Assembly: GCA_020746835.1 (NCBI GenBank)
Contig: JAGPNK010000001.1
Span: 5,766,001 to 5,830,000 of the forward strand
Reading direction: 5' to 3'
Origin: Stachybotrys elegans
Taxonomy: Eukaryota > Ascomycota > Sordariomycetes > Hypocreales > Stachybotryaceae
Length of the DNA: 64,000 nt
The notes beneath the pieces were generated by a model, which worked only from the letters and a program-made list of their open reading frames with translations, had not been told where the DNA came from and did not search any database. The translations under genes were made by a program, and so were the position numbers. Shown here one piece after another: positions 11,431-23,431 of this stretch (position 1 is its first letter; every line of letters starts with the position of its first letter).

Positions 11431-13093
11431 TCAAGAAAATGAGCTACGAATGCGTTTTCCAAAAACAAAGATCAAAACAGTCAACAACGTAATACCAAGG
11501 CTTAGTGACGCCCAGGTTGAAAAGAAAACCATTGCTCCCCGATTGGCATAGTAGTCATTCAAGACAAACGTGAGTCCAAAAGCAAAACAACTTTTGATCA
11601 ACTGTGAAACGTGCGTCTAGTCAGCCACATAACATGTCGAGCGAGGAATGAAGAAGGGGGATACGCACCATAGCAATGCCCATGCTTTCCGCAGCAAGGT
11701 GGCTGATAGCATCATTTGAATAGGCGACGATACTAGTACATCCTACGCCCACTCCAAAATTCAGAACGCCCAGGAGGATAGCAGATGCCCAAACACTCGA
11801 CCCCGCACTGATAACCGCCCCCAGTCCGTAGCCTCCGATGGCAATAAAGGTGACGGCCGGGATGATCAAAAGCAGGCGGAACTCTGGCTCGTAGATGCCG
11901 CTGTTTCGATTCGCCAATACCTTTGCAGACAAGTCGCTGAGCCAGCCACCTAAGATAGTTCCCAACGCAGATCCAATCAATGGAGGGACGCCGATGAGAA
12001 TACCGACGCTCTGGGGGCTGAGGTTGTAAGGGGGGGCCCTGTAGATCTGATCGGCAACGGCTCCTTGGATGATGACCCATGTGAAAAAGACACTCCACAT
12101 GATTGCAGCCCAAACCACGATGGGGTGCCTCAATGCAAGGACCGGTGAGGCAAGCATAGTTGGCAGCTCTTTGAACTTGCCGACTTGAATTGCGTGTAGG
12201 CCGAGAAACCTTGTCCTGTTCGGGGAAAGGTCATTGATGACGCTAGACATCTCAGATTGTTGTTGGCCCGGGTCATCCGTTGTAGCAAGAGCGGATTTAG
12301 TCTCAGGAGTCTCTGTTCCATTGTCGTTGGAACATTTGTCGCCAAGACTGTCTTGTCGAGGCACGCCCCGAAGCATCCCGCGTTCGAATATCGTCTCAGG
12401 AATAAAGAAAAGAGTCAAGAGTAACGCCACCCCAAAAGCAGCTGCCATCAACTGGAAGCTCCTACTCCAGCCCAACTGAGTGATGGTGTAGCCACTGATG
12501 ACTGGGGTCAGATTGCAGGCCAGCAAGACAGCAAAGTTCCAAAGGCCGACCCGGCGCCCACGCTCATGGACCAAGAAAACGTCATTGATAGAGGCTGTTC
12601 CGGCCAGCGACATGAAGCCGCCCAATCCCAAGCCCTGAATCGCTCGAGACGCCAGCAGAGACCCGTAGGTTTTGGCATAGCTGGCCCACAAGCAACCTAC
12701 GAGCCCCAATATGCTTGTAACCAAGTATACGAGACGACGACCGCAAATATCGGACAGAGGTGCACAGAGATATGCGCTGATTCCGAGAGTCATGATCAGG
12801 GCTCCATTTAGAAGGGTGACGTTGGTGAGCGAAACTTGAAATTCGACCGCGATGATGCTGAATCCTGGAATCAAAAGTGGCCCAACCGCGCCAGCCACGC
12901 AAGCACCATAAAGCAAGGCCATAAAGTATAAGTTCTTTCTGACCTTGGACAAATTGAGAGGATCGTGAGGCGAGATTGGCGTCTCTGAGACATGTTCGAC
13001 AGGTCCGTGATGATGGCCCCCATTAGCCTTGAGGAGAACGGTCCCGGCAGGGAAACCATTTCCAGAACTGGGCTCAAGAATTCCCAATGCCAT
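11431..13093 (-). CDS. MFS drug/polyamine-type transporter (12 TM)
   Basis: Two exons (13093-11669 and 11601-11431; GTGCGT donor, CACAG acceptor) give 531 residues. Without the second exon the protein would stop after an untypical tail; with it the final helices and KRIRSSFS end appear, as usual for the family. A cytosolic N-terminus of about 55 residues precedes helix 1. The loop 2-3 signature reads APLSDICGRR. A long central loop (about residues 240-310) separates the two six-helix halves. Relatives of the DHA1 group export drugs, polyamines or metabolites at the plasma membrane. It is divergent from the second nitrilase over 533 bp, which suggests shared control and a role in nitrile or product transport; the cargo is not readable. 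Confidence 0.87.
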
Positions 13094-13626
13094 GGAGTGA
13101 AGTCGACTCGAAAGGATGTATGCGTTGTAAGGAGGAGCGAACAGTAAGGGCGAAGAGAGTTTAAATGCCTTCTCTTTACTACCTCCTTGTAGGTGGTGGA
13201 CATGAGATGGACATGGTTGCAGGGAAATGGAGTGGATTTATACTCTCAGAGGTGATGACTTGGGTGAGACGTAGCTGAACACTCGGTTAGGCGAACTTAT
13301 CTTGGATAGGACGCGCTTTCACCATCTTGCCTTTGAGGCTGTGGGGCTTCTCCCAAGGGTTGATGGAGAGAGGTTCTTAGCGGCGGATGTGGGTTTGCCG
13401 CCATGATTGAAGCGTCAAGATATCAGCGGATGGCGTCTGCCGCCAAGATAGGCATATAATGTGGGTCAGCTACAGAGACATGATTTATGTATGACTTTGT
13501 TACAGGTCATATATATACCAATCAAGCCATCTCTATTCTGAAACACCAACTTTAGCTTCTCGTTATCCAGACATTCTACCCCTTGGCTATCAACGATTCC
13601 CTCGACGACGCTGATCAAGAATCACC
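13094..13626. promoter_or_regulatory. Divergent promoter between MFS transporter and nitrilase 2
   Basis: 533 bp separate the two start codons. A TATA-like catatatatacc lies near 13508-13519 on the + strand, about 110 bp before the nitrilase ATG. On the other side, gatttatactctc near 13231-13243 reads as a TATA-like element for the transporter strand. Regulator sites were not identified with confidence. Confidence 0.45.
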
Positions 13627-14715
13627 ATGCACAAGGCAAAGAGCGATTTCGCCCGCGTTGCCGTTGTCCAGGCTGAGCCAGTATGGCTTGATCTGGAGGG
13701 CACTGTTGGAAAAACTTGCGGCCTAATACAGGAAGCGGCGGTCGGCGGCGCCAAACTCATAGCCTTTCCCGAGTGCTGGATCCCAGGCTACCCATCTTGG
13801 ATCTGGTAACCTTGCCCTGGAAGTATTTGTAATTCTTCTGCTGACCTTGGTTCCTAGGTCACGGCCCGTTGATCCAGAAATGACTCTGTTGTATGCAAAG
13901 AACGCCATAGCCTTGGAATCTCCCCAAATGAAGAGAATCCAGAACTCCGCCGCAGAACATCAGATTGTCGTGGTGCTCAGCTTCACCAAGACACGGAATC
14001 ATTCCTTATACATATCCCAGGCTACCATCAGTTCTGACGGCACGATATTGATGGCGAGGTCGAAGATCAAGGCAACTCATATGGAGAGAACTATTTTTGG
14101 CGATGCAGGAGCCGAGTGCCTCAATACTGTGGTTGACACTCCAGCAGGGCGTGTTGGTATGCTATCCTGCTGGGAGCACACCCAGCCACTACTCAAATAC
14201 TTTGCATACTCGCAGAATGAACAGATACATGTCGCTGCCTGGCCTCCTGTATGGGAGAAAACCGGGGGGGAACTATGGTCGGTTTCGAGGGAAGGTCAGT
14301 TACACTTCCTTGCATCAACATTATTCATAGCCACTACTTACATTTACTAACAATCCCTTTGTGATCAGGAGTGGAAGCATTGTCCAGAACATATGCTATC
14401 GAGTCTCAGTCATTCGTCCTTCATAGCACAGCGGTTTTAAGTCAATCTGGCATTGATCGGATGAGGACCGAGGGGAGCATTCTTATGGGGAAACCAGGTG
14501 GAGGAGCTTCGGCCATTTTTGGACCCGACGGAGTAAAGCTCTCAGACGACCTACCTGAGACGGTGGAAGGCTTAATCTACGCCGACTTGAATTTGGACGA
14601 CATCATTCATTCCCGGTCATTTCTTCACTTGTGTGGGCATTATAGTCGACCGGACTTGCTATGGCTTGGGGTTGATAAGGATGTTGAGAATCACGTGAGG
14701 GTAAAGGAAAACTAA
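13627..14715 (+). CDS. Cytosolic nitrilase
   Basis: Exons 13627-13805, 13858-14294 and 14369-14715 give 320 residues, the usual nitrilase length. The triad is present: Glu49 in AFPECW, a lysine in the SKIKATH segment (129 or 131) and Cys164 in GMLSCWEH. The SCWEH context with the following TQPLLKY is typical of fungal aliphatic or aromatic nitrilases. The enzyme hydrolyses R-CN to the acid and ammonia. There is no signal peptide, in contrast to the nitrilase at 6802. The shared promoter with the MFS gene and the nearby esterase and amidohydrolase suggest a hydrolytic catabolic group. The gtcagt donor of intron 2 is slightly unusual but keeps the frame. Confidence 0.9.
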
Positions 14716-14924
14716 TATATGGGATATTAATTTAGACTGGTTCTAGATTTCTCTTTAGTTTTTCTTTGTTTCAACTTATCGTATTTCTATGGTAGCATCT
14801 TCTCCATCACCGGATTGTGAATTCTGGGCCAAAGATGAGGGCCAATGGCAGGACCTCGGCTGCTTGCATAGGTTGGGAAACAACACACATGCTAGCAAAA
14901 TAGAAGAAGCGGATTGGCTTGAAG

Positions 14925-14980
14925 GGGACCTCGAAGTCACGGATTTATATCCCATCAGTCACAAGATCAGAAATTCCCGC
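14925..14980 (-). repeat. Dispersed repeat, copy E (diverged 5' half)
   Basis: The reverse complement lines up with copy A across about 55 bp at roughly 70 per cent by eye, keeping gggatata and gacttcgagg. It lies inside a small open frame (14789-15073) that is therefore not annotated as a gene. Confidence 0.5.
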
Positions 14981-15267
14981 ATGAAGGATGCAAGGGCGAT
15001 TGCGGCTAAATGTGCCAAACCACAAGGATTAGTGGGTGCCTTGCATCTGGAGATTACATTTACCCTTCCTTAGTTTAGGCGATGGTTTGCACTCGTCGGC
15101 TTTGATAGGACCGACCCCATAGTTTTCAGGTAACTCCCCGCGCTGCCCCTGCTACCCCGGTCATGGATGTGACGTGGCGATTGGGGTAAATGACCGGGAT
15201 ACTGGCAGCTATAAAGAGGTTTGACACCGAGTTTGGTACCTCCTTTCCGGTTCGCAACACAGGCACG

Positions 15268-17252
15268 ATGGTGTCATCTACTCTCCTCGCCAGTTTGAGC
15301 CTCGGCCTCTCGGCTCTTGTACAGGGTCGATGCGATTCCAAGAAGCCGATAGTGACGGTTAAGAACGGTACCTATTATGGCATCCATAATGCCGAACTGA
15401 ATCAGGATTTCTTTCTGGGAATGCCATTTGCCAAGGTTTGTAATGCTTGTTTATTATAGGGTTTTAAGCTAACACAATCGAGGAACCCCAGCGATTCGCC
15501 CTCGCAGTGGGCTTGGACTCGGCGTGGCAGGGTAAGAGACCAGCCACTGAATACCCACGACATTGTTACGGGTACGGCACAGACCAGATTGGGTATGAAG
15601 AATCTGAAGATTGCCTGTACATCAATGTGATCCGGCCGGCAGCCACTCCTCAAGATGCGAAGCTCCCCGTCGCGGTGTGGATCTACGGCGGCGGCCTGAC
15701 GCAGGGCGGGTCTGCCGACAGAAGATATAACATGAGTTTCTTCGTGGAGAACTCGGTTGCGCAGGGGACTCCTATTATTGGGGTTAGCTTCAACTATCGT
15801 CTGTCTGTGTTTGGATTCCTAAACGGCAAGGAGGCAGAGGAAGCCGGCGTCACCAATATTGGCTTCCGCGACCAGCGCCTCGCTTTGCGGTGGATAAATG
15901 AGAACATCAATGCATTTGGCGGGGACAAGGACGCCGTTACCATCTTTGGTGAGTCTGCTGGGGCAGAGTCCGTTACGGCCCAGGTCTTTGCCTACAAAGG
16001 ACAGCACGACGGTCTATTCCGAAGCGCTGCTGCGCAGTCCGGGTTCGGATCAATGTATGATTCCCAGACCATGATACCTCCTTATTCTAATTCAACAGGA
16101 TCTGGCGTCAACCCGGAGGCTTTAATGCAACAGAGGCTCAACAAGCTACGTATGATACTCTCGTCCAACGCGTCCCTGCCTGTGCGCAACTAGTTGGTAC
16201 CTCTGCCTCGCTCGACTGCCTACGTGCTCTCCCGTTTAGGGAATTAAATCAAGCGCTCAACTACACGGGCAACGGACCCGGCACTTGGGTTCCAGTGCTT
16301 GACGGTGACTTCTTTGTCGATTACCCCCACAACCAACTCATCCGTGGCGAGTTTGCTAAAGTGCCCATTCTAATCGGAACCAACACCGACGAAGGCGCGG
16401 GCAGCTTTGGACAGAGAAGGGGACCCAATGGCACGGGCATCAACTCGGACGAGGATATGCGGTTTGCTCTGCGCAGCGTATTCCCCCCGTTGGCTGCGAA
16501 TACTACGGGTAAGACGATCGAGCAACTGGTGGACGAGGTCATGTACCTCTATCCGAACATTCAGCGAGTCGGCATCCCGAGCTTAGAGCGATGGCCACAT
16601 GTGATTCAGGAGGGGGATGAGTATGCAAATCGCTTGGGACTGCAATTTCGCCGAGGCGCGTCATTCTTTGGTGACTTGTAAGTGCTTTACCCATACGGCG
16701 GAGCATTGGTTGACATCCTATAGATGGATGCAGTATGCGCGCAGACGGGCCAATCTAGCCTGGTCTACTCACGGCATCAAGTCGTATTCATATCGTTTCG
16801 ATGTGCAGGTATACGGCAACTCGCTCATTGGGTCAACTCACTTTCACGAGGTATTTTCCCTTGAAGCTGCCTCCATCCCAGCCTTTATGTGGCACGAGTA
16901 TCGTTATGGCGGTGAAACTAATTATGGACAGGTTGCTTTTGTCTTTAACAACTTGAATGGCAATGGCTACGCAATTAATCCTTTCGGCGGCAGTGATGCC
17001 GAATACATTGTCCCGGCCAAGGCGCTTTCCAACACTATGAATAGAGCTTGGATCAACTTTTTTGTCAGTCAGGACCCCAACCTTGACAATACGACGGATG
17101 CTGCTTGGCCAGCGTACGATGCCGCGGCCAGTGGAGGGCTGGGTCGAAATATCGTTTTTGATCTCGATGGGGCTCACAGTGAATGGGATGATCATAGAAC
17201 AGAAGGAATTAACTGGTTCATTGAGAACGCATTGGCTGTGTTTGGTAGTTGA
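15268..17252 (+). CDS. Secreted type-B carboxylesterase/lipase
   Basis: Five exons (15268-15435, 15483-16054, 16099-16677, 16724-16850, 16932-17252) give 588 residues. A signal peptide (MVSSTLLASLSLGLSALVQG) precedes the alpha/beta-hydrolase fold. Visible motifs are the oxyanion region WIYGGGL, nucleophile Ser214 in GESAG, the EDCLYINV block and GTNTDEG around the acidic residue. The frame changes at introns 2 and 3 restore conserved family sequence. Intron 2 is only 44 nt. The last intron (16851-16931) is 81 nt without stops; removing it restores the family block HFHEVAFVF. The first acceptor could be 15482 or 15491. An in-frame upstream ATG lies at 15190. It probably hydrolyses carboxylic esters outside the cell. 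The next gene is convergent, 155 bp away. Confidence 0.87.
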
Positions 17253-17407
17253 TCATAAAATACAGAATACCCGTGCCGCCAAAGGCCTGTCAATTCCAGC
17301 TATTCTATACATTTTATCCAAAATCCCCACAATCGAATGGTTCCAGGCTGATAATAGCACACGATGGAGTCAATGCAGCGCAGGTTTAGGTGCAGCGACG
17401 ACTTCGG

Positions 17408-19012
17408 CTAAGACTTGTTGAAGTCCTCCTTCATGGCCTCGAATGTTGCGTCGCTCCGCAATACATCAATGCCAACCATAGCAAGAGACTTGGCGGTGTT
17501 TATAGCTTGGCGATATGCAAAGTCCTGTACTGGTTAGCACAATCTTTCAACATTTCTGGGCGGGGGTGGTCGTACCGTGCCGGAGACATTGTAGAACGCT
17601 GGGGTGTGCGACGAAATGCCAGAGACAATAGGGAACATGGCATGAAGCGCAGGCACTTTGTGCGAGACATTGCCCTATCATCTTGTTAGCTGCGTTGGTT
17701 TCCAATGGTCACCAGCATACCTGATCAGTGGAGCCTCCAACGAAATGGGCGTCGACCTCGTCCTCTACGTTGTCGAATCTGAATTGCGAAGTCTCGTTGT
17801 TTTTGGCAGGATCGAAGTGGGCCACAAGGTACTTGTAGTAGAGTTCAGCCAACGGGCGGTTGGACACGACATCCCAGTAGTCCAAGGTTCTGTTGCTCGT
17901 CAGCATCGATCAACTGAAAGCAAGCGACAAGCTTACTGCTCAACCTCCACTGAAGTATTGGTTCCGGCTGCTGAGGCGTCAATGATGGTACGAAGACGCT
18001 CCAGAACCACGTCACGACGATCTCTGGGACGTATTAGTATTTATAGTATAACATGGGATGTTGTTGTACCTATCAAGCGCTCGGACAGCCCACATACTGT
18101 GAGCCTTCTCAGGAATGACGTTGACGATCTGACTCGTCTCTCTGATAACGTGGTGGATTCGATCAGTACCCCGCAGCTGCTGCCTGAACAGGCCAGCCAT
18201 GGTATATGCCGAGACGTAACCGTCCATGGCATTACGACCTAGCCATGGGGCATTTCCGGCATGGGCAGATGCTATTTTCATTAGCCAACTACACTCTCAA
18301 GCCCACAGGGAACACTTACCACCGTGCCAGGTCACATCTCCGGCCCATGCAGCTAGGGAGTAGTAGAAAGAGGCGTAATATGCGTTGGAAGGATGCGCCA
18401 TCAAGCTGCAGTCGACGTCGTCATATGCGCCGGCCTCGAGCATCTTGATCTTTCCGCCGCCGCCCTCCTCAGCCGGGGTGCCGAACAAACTAGATGGACA
18501 TTAGCTGAAGGGTGTGGGGTTCGACGTGGTTAAACTAACACAACTCGACCCTTGGCACCTTGGTTTTCCAAGGCTTCCTTAACACCCAGGGCAGCAGCCA
18601 CGCCCGAGATGGCAATCAGGTTGTGCCCGCATGCGTGCCCCATGCCCGGGAGACTGTCGTATTCCGAATTGAATGAAACAGACCTGCCCTCGCCGTTGCT
18701 GTATTCAGCGACAAACGCGGTGCTTAGGTTGAAGGCGCTGCGAGTGACAGTAAAGCCCTGTTTCTCCAAGTAGTCGGTCAGGACTTCATGGGCATGGTAT
18801 TCTTCGTAGGCCAGCTCTGGATTCTCCCAGATCTGCACATGTTTAGCTGCGAAGTGTCTTAATGTCTGATGGCTACTCACGTCCTTGTTCAGCGCCGACA
18901 GGGCGTCATCCTGAGCATCGATGGCATCGAAGATAGGACCGACACTTTGGCAGGCGCTTCTGCCGACCACCAGAGAAGCGGTCAGCACGCTGAGAAGAGC
19001 GTAGAGACTCAT
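17408..19012 (-). CDS. Secreted M20-family amidohydrolase/peptidase
   Basis: Eight exons (19012-18881, 18832-18540, 18489-18320, 18271-18070, 18023-17937, 17889-17721, 17674-17576, 17524-17408) join in frame to 422 residues. An N-terminal signal peptide (about 20 residues) is followed by the M20 dizinc motifs: EYDSLPGMGHACGHN, the paired glutamates of GTPAEEGGGG, the His of ASAHAGNAP and a late GSTDQGNVSH. The family includes aminoacylases, AbgB-like aminobenzoyl-glutamate hydrolases and PM20D2-type dipeptidases, which cut amide bonds of N-acyl or dipeptide substrates. The first intron is 48 nt and in frame. A TATA-like stretch lies 60-75 bp upstream on this strand (19071-19087). The substrate is unknown; the place beside esterase and nitrilases suggests scavenging. 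Confidence 0.87.
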
Positions 19013-20132
19013 GGCTTATTCGAAGAAGCAGCGATGGCTGACAGTCCTAAGAAATTGTGCATGAGCGTTGTGTTATATACATATATGCAAGAGGTTGGCG
19101 TCTTGGCGACCCATGCGAGTGGAGTACATCATCTAATAGCCATTACGAAGCGATAGGATGTCCATGAAGGCATGAATGAGGCTGGGCGAGTGCGAAAAAT
19201 GTCAGGGTAAATGAATTAATCCCAATCTTCTAAGCATCCTCTACTGCAATGGAAGTATGGTTGAAATTTTTGGCCATTCAATTGTTATTTTAAGGTTATT
19301 TTTTAAGGTTAGTTTTTAAGATGCAGTGGTCGTGTCAATGGTCATTTCAATGGTCATTTGCAGGAGTTAATCCTTTGCTTACTACTTGCTCGGATGGCGG
19401 ATCGGAAGCTCGGGTGATCGGTTATCAGATAGGGAAGAAATATTGTGGAGGAGCCCGATACCGCGGAGGCTTCGATAAAGGGATCCCAGCGGCACTTTCG
19501 AGCATTGCTACGCATGAATATTCCACTAGACCAGCTGTCTTAACTCGAATTAGTATGATGCATGCTGGGGTTCTGATAAGCTCGACAGAAGCAATCTAGG
19601 AATCTTGGAAGAACATAGCGGACACGGACCTGTTTACGGCACCCCAGACCTTCTCGCCCGTTTACCAAGGAGAAGTCTTGCATAGCTGACGCCAGCCTGG
19701 ATCAGGGCCAAACATCAAAACTTGCAACCACGAATCATTTGTCTAGCTCTGGGCGATGCCATCTTAACAATGCTCTGTTGAATTAAATTTGGCGCATATC
19801 TGAAGCGGGATGTTCCGAGGATTGGAATAGGCTAGGAGGAGGGATGGAAGAAATTATGAGGGACGAGGCTATTGCAGATTACAAGGCCATTGCCACAGCG
19901 AAGACAAGATGAAAAGGTTTCTCCAAGTGTTCTTACAAATAGGTTCAAGTAGTTCTAAGGAAATCTTCAGCTTTCATTTGGGATTTTCCGATCGTGTGCC
20001 TCAATGGGATATGGACTAGCAACTCCAAGGAGGTCTGTGGCACAGACATGCTGTCACCACCATCTTCAACAACTCTAAATTGCAAACCATACATGCTAGC
20101 CCTATGCATAAGACGTTGGCGGCGCAAGGTGC
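19013..20132. other. Intergenic with small tandem motifs
   Basis: No gene is supported. TTTTAAGGTTA appears twice near 19289-19312 and caatggtcattt twice near 19336-19359. A diverged copy of the dispersed repeat lies at 19979-20036. Confidence 0.5.
19979..20036 (+). repeat. Dispersed repeat, copy C (5' half, diverged)
   Basis: The stretch ggattttccgatcgtgtgcc through aactccaaggaggtctg aligns with the 5' half of copy A, with about a dozen differences by eye. It lies just past the 3' end of the LtrA-like gene. Confidence 0.6.
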
Positions 20133-22176
20133 TCACCACTCTGTTGCTCTTTTAAAGAGCCACGGTGGCCTCTCGGTACGAATATGAGTGATGAGAAGCA
20201 TAACAAACTGAATGAGGCAAATCATGGGCAACAACCACGGCGTTCCCAAAAATCGCATCCTGGCGTCCTCGAAGTAGTAAAGGATGGCAACAAGACCAAT
20301 ACTCAGCGACAAAAACAGGTTGATGCAGGTGCGGATGATTGGCCAAGCTTTCCATGCTCGTTGGCGGGTAATAGCAGCGAGAATCGTCATAAGAGCCAAT
20401 GCAATTCCAGCAGCGAGATAACCATATGTGAACTGCATGATTAGTCCGGTGATCCGCCAGAGATTAAGTATGTCACTCACCACCAAACTGTAACGCTGTT
20501 CAGACTTGTCACTTATTTCTGCATCAGACAACACAGTGACGTTTTGCTTGCCCTTGTTTTCGTCATTTTGCTCCCCCATGAGATCAATGTCAAAGCTCTG
20601 AAAGATGGCGTTGCGGACAACGCCTTCAATGGTGGTCAGAGTATCGGTGAAAACAAGGACGGCTGTTTGGTTTATGTCGGTTGTGGCGTTTTCATCTGTC
20701 ATATACTCGGCAAGCTGGGCCCAGAGCTCATCTGGAAGCGACGAGATGTTGTAAATAGCTTCCGTTGCCGCGTCATATGTCGAGGCCCATTTCGGAGGGT
20801 AGCGGAAAAAGATGCCCCAGATCCAGTCGTCCAAGGTTGTAGCCAATTCTTCGCTCGAGGATTGTGCCAGTTGCGTAGCGTCCTCGAAAATGGACGGAAC
20901 GCGAATCTTTCCCATAACATCAATAATCTTGGCCCACATAATGAACTGCACAAACGCGGTATTCCATAGAACCAACGCCAGGTGGAATGGAAAGTGCAGA
21001 AGTGTCCAAACTTGCTGGCGCCACGGCGGGAGATAGAGTTCCCTGATCCAATCAAAGTATATCAAGAATGTAAAGTAGACGATTGCGGTCGACGCAGTGA
21101 CGATTCCGATTGTCAGAGAGTCTAGGACTGTTAGATCAATCGGCGTCAAGTGGATGGCACTTACCCCAGGCATCGGGAGATTTGACAATAATCACTACTT
21201 TGTCACACATGGAAACGATTCCGTCTCCGAGGATAATGACGGTGAGCAAGGTAAGACGTTTCATAAGGTGTGTCTCGGTGAATCCGAGGAACTGCCAGTG
21301 ATTGGACAGTGCAAAGGTCAAGAGAACCTCGGCCGCAGATACAATGTACCAGCCAATGAAGACCTGACTGGTACCATGGCGAAAGCCAAAGCTCATACCC
21401 AGATATATAATGGCAGACACGAGGTTGAGGCTAACCTGCAAAGCCATGCCGACATGGGAATTCTTAAAGCGGCGAAGGTGCCACGCAATACTGGTGTATT
21501 CCACGGCCAGTACAATACGTGAGACCATTAGAATGAGGGCTTCTGCTGTTAGAAAATGAATCAAGTCATGAAATGATCACTCACACATAGTTCTCATGGT
21601 TTGTTCAATCTGCTGGCTGGGATTGAAGTTTGGCGCAACAACAGCAAAACCAACCATGACACCAAGCTGCGCTGCTCTGGCCACTCGTTCTGCACATCAT
21701 TAGTAACTGTCTCATTACCAGGTAAAAGACTTACCAAATATACTATCGGTTACAAACCGAACATCATATAGGCCGATGAGTAGCCAGGTCATCCATAGCA
21801 TACTGGTCGTTATGAGCTTGAGAAATGCAGAGAATCAGGCTGCTTACGCAAAATAACCCAAAGTAGAGTTGAATCCCTCACTGCTATTGACTGATTGCGT
21901 CTTGGTAAAGACGCCATAGTTGGCAGCAAAGAAAAGATCAAAGAAAACCTCAAGTAGTGTAGGCTCCTCATACTAGTGTTGTCAGGTCTCAAACGCCTTG
22001 CAGTTTTCCGTTCAACTTACTCTCCGGAGCTTAATAATCTCACGGTCTAATTCTCTGTCCTCAGATGCTGGATCTCGTGATTCATGAGACGTCGATTCAG
22101 TTTTGGTCAAAACGGGCGTTTCCAGGAATCGCAGCCGCTCATGCGGTTGCGGCTCGGGAACATCAGAATACAACAT
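20133..22176 (-). CDS. LtrA-like (low temperature requirement A) multi-pass membrane protein
   Basis: Seven exons (22176-22021, 21972-21848, 21802-21735, 21689-21585, 21545-21165, 21127-20481, 20432-20133) give 593 residues. After a charged N-terminus the block EPTLLEVFFDLFFAANY is the hallmark opening of LtrA-family proteins. Later segments TWLLIGLYDVRFVTDSIFERVAR and HWQFLGFTETHL also fit. About ten hydrophobic helices are visible. A soluble loop of roughly 150 residues, rich in acids and carrying NVT/NAT sequons, lies between helices in the C-terminal half. The family's biochemical role is poorly defined; it was named from a bacterial cold-growth gene. The last intron is 48 nt and stop-free in frame. 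Nothing near it explains its role. Confidence 0.82.
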
Positions 22177-23431
22177 GATGACAAATCGCACAAATCTAAT
22201 AGATGATGATACTTGGACAGTTGATAGGGTCGGTGTTGGGATGGCACTGCTTCATATGGAGTTTGGGTAGAGGCACATGTGGGGTTTGCAAGCCACTAGA
22301 GAGCTCCATGTCAACCGGCCCATCAAGCTATTAATAACTCTTCCTGAATTGGCCATATTCAGCTTGCTTACCCCTGTTTCTAGGGTTTCACGTAGCTTTG
22401 GCCTGCTTTCTAGCCGCCCTCGTCGATATGGTAGTGTAATTTGCCAGCCCAACTGCCTTCTGCGCTAAACTAGAGTCGAACCGTCAAACCTAAGTTATGC
22501 CGTCGCATCTCTTCCCTAAACTACGGTTCTTTACGAACACGCAAGAAGCCCAATCTATTCACTCTTTAACAAATCCCACAAACAATTCATAGAGTGCTGC
22601 TATAATGGGTACATCATCGCTTGAGATGGCCAAGTTATTGGACCTGAGGCGAGATATCCACCAGGTTTAGCCTGACAGAGGCATAAGATGTTTAGGGCTT
22701 ACCTGACATTCATATGAGCCCATCCTAACGATCTGCGACGGCCGCAGACTAGTAACAATTAGTTCCTCAGGCCACTTAGCGTACGAGACAAAGATTTAGC
22801 TCCTTATTCTCGGAGAAGCCTGGCATGCCCTAAGGGAGGGTCTGTCGTCCTTAATTAACCAGCGGACTATCCAAACAAGGCGATTTTCTCACCCGCGGGT
22901 CTGCCGTGATTATTCTTGACTCACTTCCTGCAGCGTCGGGGACCCGCCGAGGCGACCACAATTCTGTATTTACACGTCAATCGTACCAAGATCTATCGTA
23001 CTGCACCATCTTATGCGCACAGATGGCTAATGGTACAGCGTGGGTGTCTAGCCCGGACAAGCCCTTTGGAGTAGTAACAGATTTGTTATCCCCCCATGAT
23101 TCCGCCTTGTCAATAAAAGCTCGCCAGCCGGTCTGAAATACCGCGTTCGCGCCAAGTTCACCATTCTTCTAAGGCTTAGGGTCATGAATGCTGATCGTTT
23201 GGGCCAAGTACTACGCTACATTTTCTCAGCCTTGTGGTCCTAACTTGACGCTATCCTGGATCCATTGCCCCTTGAGTCTCCACAAATATCATAGAGTTTG
23301 CCTAAGACGTTTGTTGGCAGATAAAGTTGATCCATCCCAAGCCATTGCCGATAACACCGTTAACCGTATTACCAATCCTCTCAAGAATTTCGAATGCAAG
23401 GCAACTCGCTGTTCACATTAGCATGGTTTAC
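22177..23431. other. Intergenic, no gene seen
   Basis: 1.25 kb without a supported coding region. Short open frames (22277-22468, 22906-23136) lack motifs. No recognisable transposon end or RNA gene. Confidence 0.5.

Noticed and set aside
14789..15073. 94-codon frame after nitrilase 2
   Set aside because: Contains diverged repeat copy E and has no family signal.
16055..16193. Apparent frameshift or truncation in the carboxylesterase
   Set aside because: A 44-nt intron (16055-16098) restores the conserved sequence, so the gene is not broken.
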